Assembly (NCBI GenBank): GCA_017454485.1 | Contig: JAFTCX010000081.1 | Location: forward strand, 40,321-104,320 | Reading direction: 5' to 3' | DNA: 64,000 nt | Origin: Clostridia bacterium | Lineage (GTDB): Bacteria > Bacillota > Clostridia > Oscillospirales > Acutalibacteraceae | In this document: positions 52,226-62,197 of the stretch, in pieces | Layout of the letters: every line of letters starts with the position of its first letter | Position numbering within the stretch: position 1 is the first letter of the stretch | Notes under the pieces: model-generated | Seen by the model: only the letters and a program-made list of their open reading frames with translations | What the model was told of the DNA's origin: nothing | The model's database searches: none | Made by a program: the position numbers and the translations under genes

Positions 52226-53782
52226 TTGGACAATTGGGTTTTAACTTTGATCGTCGCGATCGTTGTTGCGGTCGTGTTTGGCGTTATCGGTTTTATTCTT
52301 GGCGAAAGCCACCGCAAAAAGAAGGCTGAGGGGCTGATCGGTTCTGCGGATGAGGAAGCCACGCGGATCATCAACCGCGCTGTCAATGAAGCCGAAACGA
52401 TGAAAAAAGAAGCGATTCTGGAAGCAAAAGACGAAATTCATAAGACGAGAACCGAGACCGAAAAGGAATTGCGTGATCGCAGAAATGAAGTTCAGCGTCA
52501 GGAACGACGCATGATCCAGAAGGAAGAAAGTCTTGATAAAAAGGTTGAAGCGCTCGAAAAGAAAGAGGACGTCCTCAACCAGAAAATCAAACAATCCGAA
52601 AGCCAACTTGCCGAAGCAGAAAGCATCAAAAGAAGTCAGTTGGAAATGCTTGAAAAAATATCCGGCTATACGAAAGAGCAGGCCAAGGTGTATTTACTTC
52701 AGCAACTGGAAGAATCTCTCACCAGAGAAAAAGCCGTGAAGATCATGGAGTTTGAGCAGAAGACCCGTGACGAATCGGATGCACTCGCACGAGAGATCAT
52801 CACCACTGCCATTCAGCGCTGCGCCGCCGACCAGGTGGCTGAGGCAACGGTTTCCGTTGTTACGCTGCCGAATGACGAAATGAAAGGCCGCATCATCGGC
52901 CGCGAGGGACGTAATATCCGCACCATTGAAACCGTCACCGGCGTCGATCTCATCATCGACGACACGCCGGAGGCCATCACCGTTTCCTCCTTCAATCCCG
53001 TGCGCCGCGAAATCGCACGTTTGACGCTGGAAAAGCTGATTGCCGACGGCCGCATTCATCCCGCGCTGATCGAAAAGCTTTATGAAAAAGCAAAGCGCGA
53101 GGTGGAGCAAACCATCCGCCAGGCCGGCGAACGCGCCGTTGTTGACGCGGGCGTGGGCGGTGTGCATCATGAGCTGGTCAAGCTGCTCGGCGCGCTGAAA
53201 TACCGCACGAGCTACGGCCAGAACGTGCTCAAGCACTCTTTGGAAGTGTCCTACATTGCCGGACTGATGGCGTCCGAGCTCGGCGTTGATGTGAAACTCG
53301 CAAAACGCGCCGGCTTGCTGCACGACATCGGCAAGGCGATCGACCATGAGCAGGAAGGCTCCCATGTGGAGCTTGGCGTGGAGGCCGCCCGCAAGTATAA
53401 GGAAAACGAGACCGTCCTCAACGCCATTCAGGCGCACCACGGCGATGTGGAACCGAAAACGCTGGTCGCCGTGCTGGTGCAGGCCGCAGACGCAATTTCT
53501 GCCGCACGCCCGGGCGCAAGACGCGAGAACCTGCAAAACTATATCAAGCGTTTGCAGAAGCTCGAAGAGCTGTCGAAATCCTTCAAGGGTGTGGACAGCG
53601 CATATGCCATTCAGGCAGGCCGCGAGGTGCGCATCATTGTGAAGCCCGAGCAGGTCAGCGACGAAAAGATGGCGCTGCTTGCACGGCAGATTGTGGAAAA
53701 GATCGAGCAGGAGCTCGAGTATCCCGGTCAGATCAAGGTCAACATGATCCGCGAAACCCGCGTGGTCGATGTCGCAAAATAA
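52226..53782 (+). CDS. rny: Ribonuclease Y
   Basis: 518 residues from TTG 52226 (AAGGAGG upstream). An N-terminal membrane anchor (about residues 4-25) is followed by a long coiled coil (about 30-190), a KH RNA-binding domain (about 205-270, [12 protein letters not shown]) and an HD nuclease domain with [12 protein letters not shown] (about 364-375). It is the main membrane-bound endonuclease starting mRNA decay in Bacillota. Confidence 0.97.
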   Translation: MDNWVLTLIVAIVVAVVFGVIGFILGESHRKKKAEGLIGSADEEATRIINRAVNEAETMKKEAILEAKDEIHKTRTETEKELRDRRNEVQRQERRMIQKEESLDKKVEALEKKEDVLNQKIKQSESQLAEAESIKRSQLEMLEKISGYTKEQAKVYLLQQLEESLTREKAVKIMEFEQKTRDESDALAREIITTAIQRCAADQVAEATVSVVTLPNDEMKGRIIGREGRNIRTIETVTGVDLIIDDTPEAITVSSFNPVRREIARLTLEKLIADGRIHPALIEKLYEKAKREVEQTIRQAGERAVVDAGVGGVHHELVKLLGALKYRTSYGQNVLKHSLEVSYIAGLMASELGVDVKLAKRAGLLHDIGKAIDHEQEGSHVELGVEAARKYKENETVLNAIQAHHGDVEPKTLVAVLVQAADAISAARPGARRENLQNYIKRLQKLEELSKSFKGVDSAYAIQAGREVRIIVKPEQVSDEKMALLARQIVEKIEQELEYPGQIKVNMIRETRVVDVAK

Positions 53783-53796
53783 GCAAACGAAAGGAA

Positions 53797-53824
53797 GGGC
53801 AGTCTCGAGGGACTGCCCTTTTTT
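53797..53824 (+). terminator. rny terminator
   Basis: AGGGCAGTC and GACTGCCCT with a short loop and six T. Confidence 0.9.
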
Positions 53825-53833
53825 GGAGGACAA

Positions 53834-54445
53834 ATGGACATTCTTTATCAGGACGACGCGCTCATCGTCTGCGTCAAGCCGCGCGGCGTCCTTTCGCAGG
53901 AGGCGCCGGGACAGGCGAATATGGTGTCTTTGCTGCGCGAGGCAACAAACGGCGAAATTTTTCCCCTCCACCGGCTTGACCGCGTGGTGACGGGCGTCAT
54001 GGTGTATGCCAAAACAAAAGCGGCTGCGGCGGTGCTTTCCGCGCAAATTGCAGCGCACACATTCCGAAAAACCTACCTCGCCCGCGTGCACGGAGTTCCC
54101 GAACCGCAAAAGGGCACATGGGAGGATCTGCTGTTCAAGGACAGCGCAAAAAACAAGGTTTTTGTGGTGCGGCGGGAAAGAAAAGGCGTCAAGCGCGCCG
54201 TGTTGTCCTATGAGGTGCTCGCTGTGGACGCGCAGGGAAACGCGCTTGTGAAAATTGCGCTGCAAACCGGCCGCACCCACCAGATTCGCGTGCAGTTTGC
54301 TTCCCGCCGCCATCCGCTGCTTGGCGACCGCAAATACGGCGCACGGGACGAAGCGACCTTTTTGCATCTGCAATCGCAGTCCCTTGCTTTTTCTCATCCG
54401 GTCACCGGGGAGCAGATGACGTTTTCGATACAAAATGATTGGTGA
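53834..54445 (+). CDS. RluA-family pseudouridine synthase
   Basis: 203 residues. Catalytic Asp in HRLDRVVTGVMV (about residues 46-57), plus QTGRTHQIRVQFA and HPLLGDRKYG. Shorter than RluD-type enzymes and without an S4 domain, so the uridine target is not assigned. GGAGG precedes the ATG; it sits right behind the rny terminator. Confidence 0.92.
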   Translation: MDILYQDDALIVCVKPRGVLSQEAPGQANMVSLLREATNGEIFPLHRLDRVVTGVMVYAKTKAAAAVLSAQIAAHTFRKTYLARVHGVPEPQKGTWEDLLFKDSAKNKVFVVRRERKGVKRAVLSYEVLAVDAQGNALVKIALQTGRTHQIRVQFASRRHPLLGDRKYGARDEATFLHLQSQSLAFSHPVTGEQMTFSIQNDW

Positions 54446-54559
54446 ATGCGGAGCATGACGCCGAAAACAGAAAAGACAGTCGATCGGTCTGAGCGGCTGT
54501 CTTTTTCTCTGTGCATTGCATCTTGATGTATGGAGCGATATACATCATGCCCATTCTCT

Positions 54560-54592
54560 CATTACGCATTACGCATTGCGCATTACGCATTA
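54560..54592. repeat. Heptad tandem repeat, CATTACG x4
   Basis: CATTACG CATTACG CATTGCG CATTACG CATTA between convergent genes. Confidence 0.85.
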
Positions 54593-54602
54593 AAAAGTGT
54601 GA

Positions 54603-54629
54603 CCCCTCCGCAGAGGAGGAGCGGAGGGG
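54603..54629 (-). terminator. Terminator of the 1068-residue protein gene
   Basis: CCCCTCCGC and GCGGAGGGG form a 9-bp stem; the minus strand continues TCACACTTTTTAA. Confidence 0.75.
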
Positions 54630-54674
54630 TCGAGGGGGAAAGAAGAGCTATGAAAGCTTTTCGGAGAGGATTTG

Positions 54675-57600
54675 TTATCTGCCGAACAGTCTCGCAAAGA
54701 AGTTGCGGATGTTGGCGAAGATGTTGCGGATGCTGTTGATGATGCGCTGGAAGAAGTTCGTGGACTGTGCCGGTTCAGGCAGCTTCGCGATTGCGGAGCC
54801 GGCGGTTACGACCTGGCCGCAAGCCTGGCAAACCTTGTCGCCGGTGTAGCCTTCTTCGCTTGTCGTTGCAGCTTTCGCATTCACGCCTTCAACGATCGGA
54901 CCTTCGTGGTTGTTCGCGTCGAGCGGGAGGGTCTTGTTTTCAAATGCCTTGCCGCAGGCTGCGCAGGTGATGGCAGCGGTGCCGGCAGTCTTGCAGGTGG
55001 AAGCAGTGATCACGGTTTCGGTCTTGTTTGCATGAGCGCAAACGTCAACCAGAATGCCGGATTCCTTGAGCAGGTTCAGTCCGCAGGGAACAAGGTCAGC
55101 TTTGCGGTCTGCGATATCCTGCATGTTGCGCGCAGCGATCTTCGGATCGTTTTCAGCGCCGGTGAAGTATTCCTGAACAGTTTCGCTGTCAGCGTAGCTG
55201 CTTGCGGAAACGGTGGTCGGGAAGAAGGCCGCAACGATTCTTTCGGAAGCGTTGATGAGCGCCTTGTTGATGGACACGCCGCCTGCAACCTTGTCTGCCT
55301 TGACTTCTGCAAGGGAAAGAAGATTTGCAAAGTTGCCGTTCAGAGCATCACCGAAGATGTAGCCCGGAATCTTCGCAACGTCAGCGCCGCTCTTCACGTT
55401 GGAGAACATGGAATCCATCGGCAGAGCCTTATAAAGGATGTCGCCGAGTTTGCCGTAAGCGCCGTTGCCGGAGATCGCATTGATGAACAGACCGTCGGTC
55501 AGGTCGATGAAGCGGTCAACCAGAGCTTCAAGGGAAGCTTTCCAGTTGTTGGCGTTGTAGGAAACGTTCAGTGCGAAGTTTGCTTCGCCGAGGCCGAGCT
55601 CGGTGGAAAGCTTGGAAGCAGCCTTGTTGGCCACGCCGATTGCCCATTCAGCGCCGGCGAAGATCGCCTTGGTGGCTTCCTTCATGATGTTGTCTTCCGC
55701 GTTGCCGCCCTTGGGGATGGCAGTGAAGGTGTAGCCGATGCCTTCGGGAAGTTCAAACTTCGGAGCATATTCGTTGATGAACGCCACAAGCATATCATCA
55801 AGGGTGGCTTCGTTCTTTACGATGGCAATGAGGTCTTTGATTTCATCCAGTTCAGCGGGGATGTACTGATCAGCTTCTTTGATGAGGCTGACATACAGCG
55901 CTTCGTTGGAAGAAAGGTCAAGCTTGTCGAGCATACCGAAGTCGATGTTGAGGTTAATACCTTCAATATATTCAGCGAAGGTTTCATCATTCTTCAGCGT
56001 GTCGATTGTGGATTTTGCAGAAGTGAGAAGCTCGTTTGCCTTGGTGCGGATGTTCGCAATGTTGGTGTCGATGTTATTGGATTCGCTGATGCCGAAATAG
56101 TTCATACCGGCGTCGGTCAGGAACATGTCAGCAGCGTCAACCACAATGCGGTTTGCCTGGCCAACAGCACCCTTATAGGATTCATAGCGGCCGTCTTTGA
56201 AGAGATCAAGCAGATCATCGTCATAGGTGATGGTATCTTCAATGTAGCCGAGCATTTCTTGAACTTCGCTCAGGTCAAGGCCTTCACCGGCGGGAACGCG
56301 GAAGATCACGGTGATGAACGCGGGATCTTTGAACATATCGCCAACAGCATTGGTTAGCGTGTCAATGACCATCTGATCAGCGTCAAAGTTGAAACTCTTT
56401 GCGGTGCTAACAAGACTAGCAGCGCTGCCCCAGTCAACTTTTGCGCTTTCCGGATTGAGAAGGTCAACTTCTGCGGTTGCAGTGATCGGGAAAGTGACGT
56501 TCACTTTTGCAGTTGCGCTTTCCACTTTGACCTGAATCGCCATGGAGCCGTCGCCCTGCTTGTATGCCTTGTAGGAGAAGGTTGCCTTTGCGTCGGAAAC
56601 ATTGAAGGAGATGCTCTGTCCGCCGACGAAGGGGATGCCTTCGGGAACAGTGAAGTTCGCGCCTTTGCCGTTCACGCCGGTTTTCAGCGTTTCGATGACC
56701 GCTTTTTCAGCGTCGTCAAGCACGATGGTAATCGGAAGGTTTGCGCCGAAAGAAGCAAGCTTTTCGGGAGCGATGTTGTCGACATCGACGATCACATCTT
56801 TGCCCCAGTTGGTTGCGGTGCCGGAGACAAACGCTTTGTCAGCGTCGGTCATTTCGGAGTTCATCTTGACTTCCACGCCGTCAATGTTTGCGCCATACTG
56901 ATCCATGTAGGATTTCGCCTGATCGTTCACGTAGATGGTCGGCATGTAATCTTCAATGTTCGTGCTCTTCGGTGTGAACTTGGAGAACTCTTCGTTGCCG
57001 GTGTAACCGATGGTGACTTCCGGAATGTCAACGCCGTCAAGGCTGCTCTTCGCTTGCGTGAGTGCAGCGCCGACTTCGTTCACGATGGTGCCGATTGCAG
57101 TGTCAAGCTCGCCTTTGTAATCGTTCTGCAGCAGGCCGATGTAAGCCTTGATGATTGCATAAACGTCGGTGGAAGCGTCCTTGGTGCTGAATGCGTCAAA
57201 CGCAGCGAGGGAAGCGTCGTTCTTGAGGAGACCTCTGAGGAACTGGCCGATGGCGCTGTTGTGGATGCCGTTGTTCAGCGTGTCGTCAAAGGTTTCGCCT
57301 TCGGGAATGGTGTAGCCCATTTCACGCGCGATCTCTGCGGTGAACTTTTCCTGAATGTCAAAGCCGTTCTTCAGGTAGTCGTTGTAGAACTCTTTGACAA
57401 CGGTGTTGGTGTATTCGTCGCTCTCGATGAATTCGCCGATCTTGCCGTAATCAAACGGTGTGCCGTCGGGTGTCCAGGAGAAGACCTTGCCGAATACGTC
57501 TTTGTTCGCAGCCATGAAGTCGATCATGCCGTTGAGGAAAGCGATGTCGCCGCCGGTGCGGTCAACGATCTTGTCCCATGCGGTAAGGTTTGCGAAGTCG

Positions 57601-57881
57601 CCGCCGATGGTTTCAAGCACGTTTTGCTCAATCGCAAGATCTTTGTACTTGATAATGTCGTTCAGGCTTTCGATTTTGCTCAGACCGCTGACCGGGTATT
57701 TCGTCACAAAATCATTGAACTGCGCTGCGATGTCAGATTCTTTGATCTTGCTGTCGATCCAGTCAAGCAGGACTGTTGCGGTGGGTTCGGTTTCCGCCGC
57801 GGTGGGTGCTGCAGATGCCAGAGGGATCATGCAGGTCATCAGCATGAGAACTGATAACAGTACGGATAAAAACTTTTTCAT
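54675..57881 (-). CDS. Large exported protein with C-terminal amphipathic tail
   Basis: 1068 residues. Signal peptide about 1-25 (MTCMIPLASAAPTAAE region). The main part (about 30-960) is a Glu/Asp/Ala-rich, mostly helical protein with one beta-rich stretch (about 380-500), and no catalytic motif I recognise. About 965-1035 holds two Cys/His modules (STCKTAGTAAITCAACGKAF and GYTGDKVCQACGQVV), then a Pro/Ser linker and the tail NFFQRIINSIRNIFANIRNF followed by FARLFGR. This tail matches that of the LRR protein at 3-965. AAGGAGG precedes the ATG. A surface-located structural or binding protein by inference. Confidence 0.8.
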   Translation of the reverse strand: MKKFLSVLLSVLMLMTCMIPLASAAPTAAETEPTATVLLDWIDSKIKESDIAAQFNDFVTKYPVSGLSKIESLNDIIKYKDLAIEQNVLETIGGDFANLTAWDKIVDRTGGDIAFLNGMIDFMAANKDVFGKVFSWTPDGTPFDYGKIGEFIESDEYTNTVVKEFYNDYLKNGFDIQEKFTAEIAREMGYTIPEGETFDDTLNNGIHNSAIGQFLRGLLKNDASLAAFDAFSTKDASTDVYAIIKAYIGLLQNDYKGELDTAIGTIVNEVGAALTQAKSSLDGVDIPEVTIGYTGNEEFSKFTPKSTNIEDYMPTIYVNDQAKSYMDQYGANIDGVEVKMNSEMTDADKAFVSGTATNWGKDVIVDVDNIAPEKLASFGANLPITIVLDDAEKAVIETLKTGVNGKGANFTVPEGIPFVGGQSISFNVSDAKATFSYKAYKQGDGSMAIQVKVESATAKVNVTFPITATAEVDLLNPESAKVDWGSAASLVSTAKSFNFDADQMVIDTLTNAVGDMFKDPAFITVIFRVPAGEGLDLSEVQEMLGYIEDTITYDDDLLDLFKDGRYESYKGAVGQANRIVVDAADMFLTDAGMNYFGISESNNIDTNIANIRTKANELLTSAKSTIDTLKNDETFAEYIEGINLNIDFGMLDKLDLSSNEALYVSLIKEADQYIPAELDEIKDLIAIVKNEATLDDMLVAFINEYAPKFELPEGIGYTFTAIPKGGNAEDNIMKEATKAIFAGAEWAIGVANKAASKLSTELGLGEANFALNVSYNANNWKASLEALVDRFIDLTDGLFINAISGNGAYGKLGDILYKALPMDSMFSNVKSGADVAKIPGYIFGDALNGNFANLLSLAEVKADKVAGGVSINKALINASERIVAAFFPTTVSASSYADSETVQEYFTGAENDPKIAARNMQDIADRKADLVPCGLNLLKESGILVDVCAHANKTETVITASTCKTAGTAAITCAACGKAFENKTLPLDANNHEGPIVEGVNAKAATTSEEGYTGDKVCQACGQVVTAGSAIAKLPEPAQSTNFFQRIINSIRNIFANIRNFFARLFGR

Positions 57882-58176
57882 AACAAATCCTCCTTATGAA
57901 TTCTTGCCGCTTTTTGGCGCGGCTGCCAATTTGTTTTTGGTTGACGCCTCATGTTCATCAACTGTCTACATTCTATACCCCGACCCCCTGATTCTCAAGC
58001 AACAAAAAACTTCCAATTGTCTACCGACCGGTTTTTTATAGTGCAATCTGCTCATATGATTTCCTTTTATCAACTTTGTTTTTGTGAAATTAATAAAATA
58101 TTAATAAGAACTTAAAATGTGTTGCAAAAACGTCAAAAGTGAGCCACCACTCACCGAAAATGAGAAAAAAGAAGAA
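57882..58176. other. AT-rich intergenic stretch without a gene
   Basis: This gap holds the ribosome site and presumed upstream region of the 1068-residue protein gene (minus). I see no convincing ORF, RNA gene or consensus promoter; composition is clearly more AT-rich than the flanks around 58060-58120. Confidence 0.5.
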
Positions 58177-58213
58177 CCGCTGCACCGGCAAAAATGCGAC
58201 CGATGCGGCGGCT
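58177..58213 (-). terminator. Terminator of the alcohol dehydrogenase/RpiB operon
   Basis: CCGCTGCACCGG pairs with CCGATGCGGCGG with two mismatches; T-run in both directions. Confidence 0.75.
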
Positions 58214-58230
58214 TTTTTATGTTCCATTCT

Positions 58231-59325
58231 TTATTGCAGCGCTTCGAACATCGCTTTCAGCTCCTGCACGCTGAACTGTTTCGGGTTGTTGCGCATGAGC
58301 ATATGCGCTTCGCTCTCGCTTGCCAGCCGGTCAAGGTCAAGCTCGCCCTCGCACTGCGAAAATCTCATGCGCAGTCCGCCAACAGTTTTCAGCCGTGCGA
58401 TCTCGTCTGCGAGCGCGTCGCAGCTTGCAAAGCCGAGCGACTGTGCCAGCGACTGCAGGCGGCTGTCGGCGTTCATGCGGATGAAGCTGTCCAGCGTGAA
58501 CGCGCAGGCTTCGCCGTGCGGCAGATGGTGATACATCGAAAGCGGATAGCTGCACGCATGGCAGCCGGCGGTCTTTGCAACGGAAAATGCGAGTCCTGCA
58601 AGCAGGGAGCCATAGGCCATGCCGGTGCGTGCATCCCTGTCGCCGGTGCGATAGGCGTTTTCCAAATGCGTAAGAATGACGCGCAGCGCCTCTTTGGCAA
58701 ACAGGTCGCTCACCGCGCCGTGGCGCACGCTCCAAAACGCTTCAATGGCGTGCGTGAACGCGTCAAGACCGGTGATCATCGTGGTGAACGGCGGAACGGT
58801 CATGGTCAGCTCCGGGTCCACGATGCAAACGTCCGGGTAAAAGCTCGGGTGATGGGTCGTTTTCTTCTCGTCGCCGCGGCTGATGACGGAAACGCCCGTA
58901 ACCTCGGCGCCGGTGCCCGCCGTTGTGGGAACGGCAAAAATTTTTGCACCCTTGCCGGAAAACGGTGCGCCCTCAAAATGCGCGGCGGGGGAATGTTCGC
59001 TTTTTGCGCAGGCAGCGGCGTATTTCGCTGTGTCCATCGCACTGCCGCCGCCGAGCGCAAGCACAGCGTCTGCGCCGTGTTCTTTGAGCAGCCGCACGGT
59101 CGCTTCCACGCCGGAAAGCTGCGGGTTCGGTTCCACATCGTCAAATACCGCGCAAATCTGCGCCGTGGTTTTCAGCAGCTCGGCGCCTTTTTTTGCAAAA
59201 AAGCGGTCGCACACCAGCACACATTTCTGCACACCGTGGCTTTCCAGCAGCGCCGGCAGCTCGGCGAGCTTGCCGAAGCCGAAAATGATCTCCGTCGGCA
59301 GACTGTAGGTGAAGGCGTCAATCAT
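58231..59325 (-). CDS. Iron-containing alcohol dehydrogenase
   Basis: 364 residues, type III ADH. NAD-binding GGGSAMDTAKYAAA (about residues 94-107), TTAGTGAEVT, and metal ligands in DAFTHAIEAFWS and HHLPHGEACA. It reduces aldehydes or ketones, or oxidises alcohols. It overlaps the upstream rpiB gene by eight bases, so the two are co-translated; a role in pentose or sugar-alcohol metabolism is inferred. Confidence 0.92.
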   Translation of the reverse strand: MIDAFTYSLPTEIIFGFGKLAELPALLESHGVQKCVLVCDRFFAKKGAELLKTTAQICAVFDDVEPNPQLSGVEATVRLLKEHGADAVLALGGGSAMDTAKYAAACAKSEHSPAAHFEGAPFSGKGAKIFAVPTTAGTGAEVTGVSVISRGDEKKTTHHPSFYPDVCIVDPELTMTVPPFTTMITGLDAFTHAIEAFWSVRHGAVSDLFAKEALRVILTHLENAYRTGDRDARTGMAYGSLLAGLAFSVAKTAGCHACSYPLSMYHHLPHGEACAFTLDSFIRMNADSRLQSLAQSLGFASCDALADEIARLKTVGGLRMRFSQCEGELDLDRLASESEAHMLMRNNPKQFSVQELKAMFEALQ

Positions 59326-59791
59326 AGATCTTGTCCTCCAACGACTGCACTTCGCGCTTTGCGTTTGTCAGCCATTCCTTGCGCCATTCCTCAAGGTCCT
59401 GCAAAAAGTCGGTGTTCAAAAACGCTTTGGTCATCTCAATGCCCATTTCGGGTGCGATCAGCCAGCCGCCCATGCAAAGGATGTTTGCGTCATTGATCGC
59501 GCGGCACATTTTCGCGCTGTAAACGCTTTCGCACGCCACGGCATAGATGCCCTTGTGCTTGTTGGCAACAATGCTCACACCCGCGCCGGTGCCGCAGATG
59601 AGGATGGCGCGGTCATAGGTGCCGTTTTGCACCAGCGGCGCCACGGTGGACGCCACAACATAATAGGGCTTCACATGGTCGAGATCGGTGGTGCCCAGAT
59701 CGTCGAACGCGATGTTTTCGCTTTGCAGATACGCTTTGATGGCTTCCTTGAGCGGAAAGCCGGATTTGTCGCTGCCGATGGCAAGTTTCAT
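59318..59791 (-). CDS. RpiB/LacAB-family sugar-phosphate isomerase
   Basis: 157 residues. Catalytic Cys in LICGTGAGVSI (about residues 65-75), with IGSDKSGFPLKEAI at the start and ESVYSAKMCRAINDANIL later. The family interconverts ribose-5-P/ribulose-5-P or related aldose/ketose phosphates. The common start H-x-G is S-D-K-S-G here, so the exact sugar is uncertain. ATG 59791 has GGAGGACTCCTT upstream. Confidence 0.88.
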   Translation of the reverse strand: MKLAIGSDKSGFPLKEAIKAYLQSENIAFDDLGTTDLDHVKPYYVVASTVAPLVQNGTYDRAILICGTGAGVSIVANKHKGIYAVACESVYSAKMCRAINDANILCMGGWLIAPEMGIEMTKAFLNTDFLQDLEEWRKEWLTNAKREVQSLEDKIYD

Positions 59792-59908
59792 AAGGAGTCC
59801 TCCTGAATATAAATAGTATGTTTCCAGTTTATCACGCCGGCTGGTTTCTGTCAAGCAAAAAACTTTGCGCTATTTGAAAAATAAACCGTAAATAAATTGT
59901 AAATCCTA

Positions 59909-59937
59909 TTCACAAACGCGAAAGAATGTGTTAAAAT
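59909..59937 (+). promoter_or_regulatory. phoH promoter
   Basis: TTCACA (59909-59914) and TAAAAT (59932-59937) with 17 bp spacing. Confidence 0.65.
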
Positions 59938-59980
59938 ACAAATGAATATGCGTATATAAATGTATATGGAGGTGGCGCAG

Positions 59981-60946
59981 TTGTTTGAGCGCATGGTCAG
60001 CATTGATCGGATGGAGACGGCGGTATCGCTGTTCGGCGCGTTTGATGAAAACATTAAACTCATTGAGCAGGCGTTCGATGTCAAGATCATCAGCCGCGGC
60101 ACTGATCTGAAAATTCAGGGCACAGAGGAAACGGCCGATCTTGCCGCGCGCGCGATCCACGGGCTGCTGACGCTGCTTGCAAAAGGGGAAACGCTCGGCG
60201 AACAGAATGTGCGCTATGTGATTTCGCTGGTGCGTGAGGGTGCCGACGACAAGCTGTCCGCCATGGGCGGCGACATCGTTTGCGTCACCGCGAAGGGTAA
60301 GCCTGTGAAAGCCAAAACACTCGGGCAAAAGCGCTATCTCGACGCGATTCAAAACAACACCATCGTGCTCGGCGTCGGTCCTGCCGGCACAGGTAAGACC
60401 TACCTCGCCGTTGCGATGGCGGTGGCGGCGTTCCGCGCCAAGGAAGTGGATCGGATCATCCTCACGCGCCCCGCGGTGGAGGCCGGAGAAAAGCTCGGCT
60501 TTTTGCCCGGCGATCTGCAGCAAAAGGTTGACCCGTATCTGCGCCCGCTGTATGACGCGCTGTTTGAAATGCTCGGTCCGGAAACGTTTCAGCGCTTTCA
60601 GGAGCGCGGAGCGATCGAGGTTGCGCCGCTGGCATATATGCGCGGCCGCACGCTCGACGACAGCTTTATCATTTTGGATGAAGCGCAGAACACCACGCGC
60701 GAGCAGATGAAAATGTTTTTGACCCGACTGGGCTTCAATTCAAAAATCGTCGTCACGGGCGACGTGACCCAGATTGACCTGCCGGACGGAAAAACATCCG
60801 GCCTGCTGGAGGTCGTCAAGATTTTGAAAAATGTGGATGATATTGCGATCATCCGTTTTTCGGAAAAAGACGTGGTGCGCCACCGTCTGGTACAGGATAT
60901 TATTAAAGCGTATGAAAAATATGAGGAGGCACGCAAGAAAAAATGA
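59981..60946 (+). CDS. PhoH-family ATPase
   Basis: 321 residues. TTG 59981 is chosen because GGAGG sits eight bases upstream, and the ATG at 59960 would put that site inside the gene. KH-like N-terminal part (about 20-90), then P-loop GPAGTGKTYLA (about 130-140), LTRPAVEAGEKLGFLPGD and Walker B FIILDEAQNTT. PhoH-like proteins near ybeY are thought to act in RNA metabolism or ribosome quality control. It overlaps ybeY by ATGA. Confidence 0.93.
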   Translation: MFERMVSIDRMETAVSLFGAFDENIKLIEQAFDVKIISRGTDLKIQGTEETADLAARAIHGLLTLLAKGETLGEQNVRYVISLVREGADDKLSAMGGDIVCVTAKGKPVKAKTLGQKRYLDAIQNNTIVLGVGPAGTGKTYLAVAMAVAAFRAKEVDRIILTRPAVEAGEKLGFLPGDLQQKVDPYLRPLYDALFEMLGPETFQRFQERGAIEVAPLAYMRGRTLDDSFIILDEAQNTTREQMKMFLTRLGFNSKIVVTGDVTQIDLPDGKTSGLLEVVKILKNVDDIAIIRFSEKDVVRHRLVQDIIKAYEKYEEARKKK

Positions 60947-61449
60947 AAGATAAGGTGAAAGTGATCATCAGCGACAATCAGAATGTGGAAAAGCTGCCGC
61001 GCGGCACAAGAATGCTCATTCGCCGCTGCTGCAACGCCGTGCTCGTGAATGAGGGGTTTCAGGGGCCGGCAGAAATCAGCGTCACCATTGTGGACGACGC
61101 GACCATCCATCGCTACAACAAACAATACCGCAACATCGACCGTTCCACCGATGTGCTCTCGTTTCCGCTCGGCGTGGACGGCAAATACGACATCAACAAC
61201 GACACCGGTGCGCAGATGCTCGGCGATATTGTGATTTCCATTGAGCACGCGCTGCGGCAGGCGGAGCTTTACGGCCATTCGTTCAACCGCGAGATCGCCT
61301 ATTTGACTGTACATTCCATGCTGCACCTGCTCGGCTATGACCACGAACCCGGCGGGCTGGAGCTGGTGCGTATGCGCGAAAAGGAAGAGGCTGTGCTCAC
61401 CCAGCTCGGTCTGGTGCGCTCCGGCAGCTACTACACGACGGAAAACTGA
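60943..61449 (+). CDS. ybeY: Endoribonuclease YbeY
   Basis: 168 residues. Zinc motif H-x3-H-x5-H as HSMLHLLGYDH (about residues 125-135), and STDVLSFPLG near 67. It acts in 16S rRNA 3'-end maturation and ribosome quality control. Part of the common phoH-ybeY-dgk cluster. Confidence 0.96.
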   Translation: MKDKVKVIISDNQNVEKLPRGTRMLIRRCCNAVLVNEGFQGPAEISVTIVDDATIHRYNKQYRNIDRSTDVLSFPLGVDGKYDINNDTGAQMLGDIVISIEHALRQAELYGHSFNREIAYLTVHSMLHLLGYDHEPGGLELVRMREKEEAVLTQLGLVRSGSYYTTEN

Positions 61450-61453
61450 CGCT

Positions 61454-61930
61454 ATGGAACGATTGAAAAAGCTGTTTCTCGGCTTCTTTTATGCCTTTCG
61501 GGGCGTCGGCACATCCATCCGGACGGAACGCAATTTGCGCATCCATCTGGTCTGCCTTGCGTATATGCTCGGCTTTCTGCTCGGCACCGACTGGTTCGTG
61601 CTCACGCGCGCGGACTGGGCGCTGCTGATGCTTGCGGCGGGGGCGGTGCTTGCGGCGGAGCTGTTCAACACGGCGCTGGAGCACACGGTCGACCTTGCGA
61701 CGCAAGCATACGCCGAGCACGCAAAAAAGGCAAAGGACGCCGCTGCGGGCGCCGTGCTGGTGTGTGCGGTCTTCGCGGTGATCGTCGGGCTTTGCATTTT
61801 GCTGCAGCCCGAAGCGTTTCGGCAGATGTTTTCCTATTTCAAAGCCCACCCAGTTTCGCTGGCGCTGTTTGCGCTGAGCGCTGTTCCGGCAAATTTGTTC
61901 ATCTTCCTTCCTTGGCAGAAGCAGACGTGA
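61454..61930 (+). CDS. Diacylglycerol/undecaprenol kinase
   Basis: 158 residues. The DgkA-type core has FRGVGTSIRTERNLRIHL (about residues 15-32), three membrane spans and the catalytic ELFNTALEHTVD (about 75-86). A fourth hydrophobic segment near the C-terminus (about 134-152) is extra. In Bacillota the enzyme mainly phosphorylates undecaprenol. ATG 61454 lies five bases after ybeY. Confidence 0.92.
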   Translation: MERLKKLFLGFFYAFRGVGTSIRTERNLRIHLVCLAYMLGFLLGTDWFVLTRADWALLMLAAGAVLAAELFNTALEHTVDLATQAYAEHAKKAKDAAAGAVLVCAVFAVIVGLCILLQPEAFRQMFSYFKAHPVSLALFALSAVPANLFIFLPWQKQT

Positions 61931-61932
61931 CG

Positions 61933-61969
61933 GGGAACAGGTGGCAGGGAACAGGTGACAGGGAACAGT
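61933..61969. repeat. Heptad tandem repeat, GGGAACA/GGTGRCA x5
   Basis: Five 7-bp units alternating GGGAACA and GGTGGCA/GGTGACA directly after the kinase gene; related in sequence to the array at 31709. Confidence 0.8.
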
Positions 61970-61993
61970 AGGGCGGCCATAGTCGCAGAAAAA

Positions 61994-62016
61994 AAAGCTC
62001 CGGTGGAGCTTTTTTC
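61994..62016 (+). terminator. Rho-independent terminator
   Basis: AAAAGCTCC and GGAGCTTTT with a three-base loop and further T; ends the phoH-ybeY-kinase transcript. Confidence 0.85.
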
Positions 62017-62084
62017 GTTGCGATTCCATTTTTGTCGCGGCAGCGACAAAGCATTTTTAAAGACGCCCGATTTTGTTGAAATAC

Positions 62085-62113
62085 TTGATTATTCAGGGAA
62101 AATGTGGTAGAGT
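62085..62113 (+). promoter_or_regulatory. Sense promoter of candidate toxin locus 1
   Basis: TTGATT (62085-62090) and TAGAGT (62108-62113), spacing 17. Nearly identical promoters recur at 62430 and 62772. Confidence 0.8.
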
Positions 62114-62165
62114 AAAAACCGCAGAGAGGTCTGCAAGAAACGGTAGGCGGTTCGCTCTCCCAACA

Positions 62166-62181
62166 CAGAAGGAAACTTCTG
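62166..62181 (+). promoter_or_regulatory. Leader hairpin before the peptide ribosome site, copy 1
   Basis: CAGAAG-GAAA-CTTCTG, a 6-bp stem with a GNRA loop, ending four bases before GGGAGG. In copy 2 (62512-62527) the second pair changes from A-U to G-C on both sides, a compensatory change. Confidence 0.75.
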
Positions 62182-62197
62182 CCCGGGAGGTGGTAGC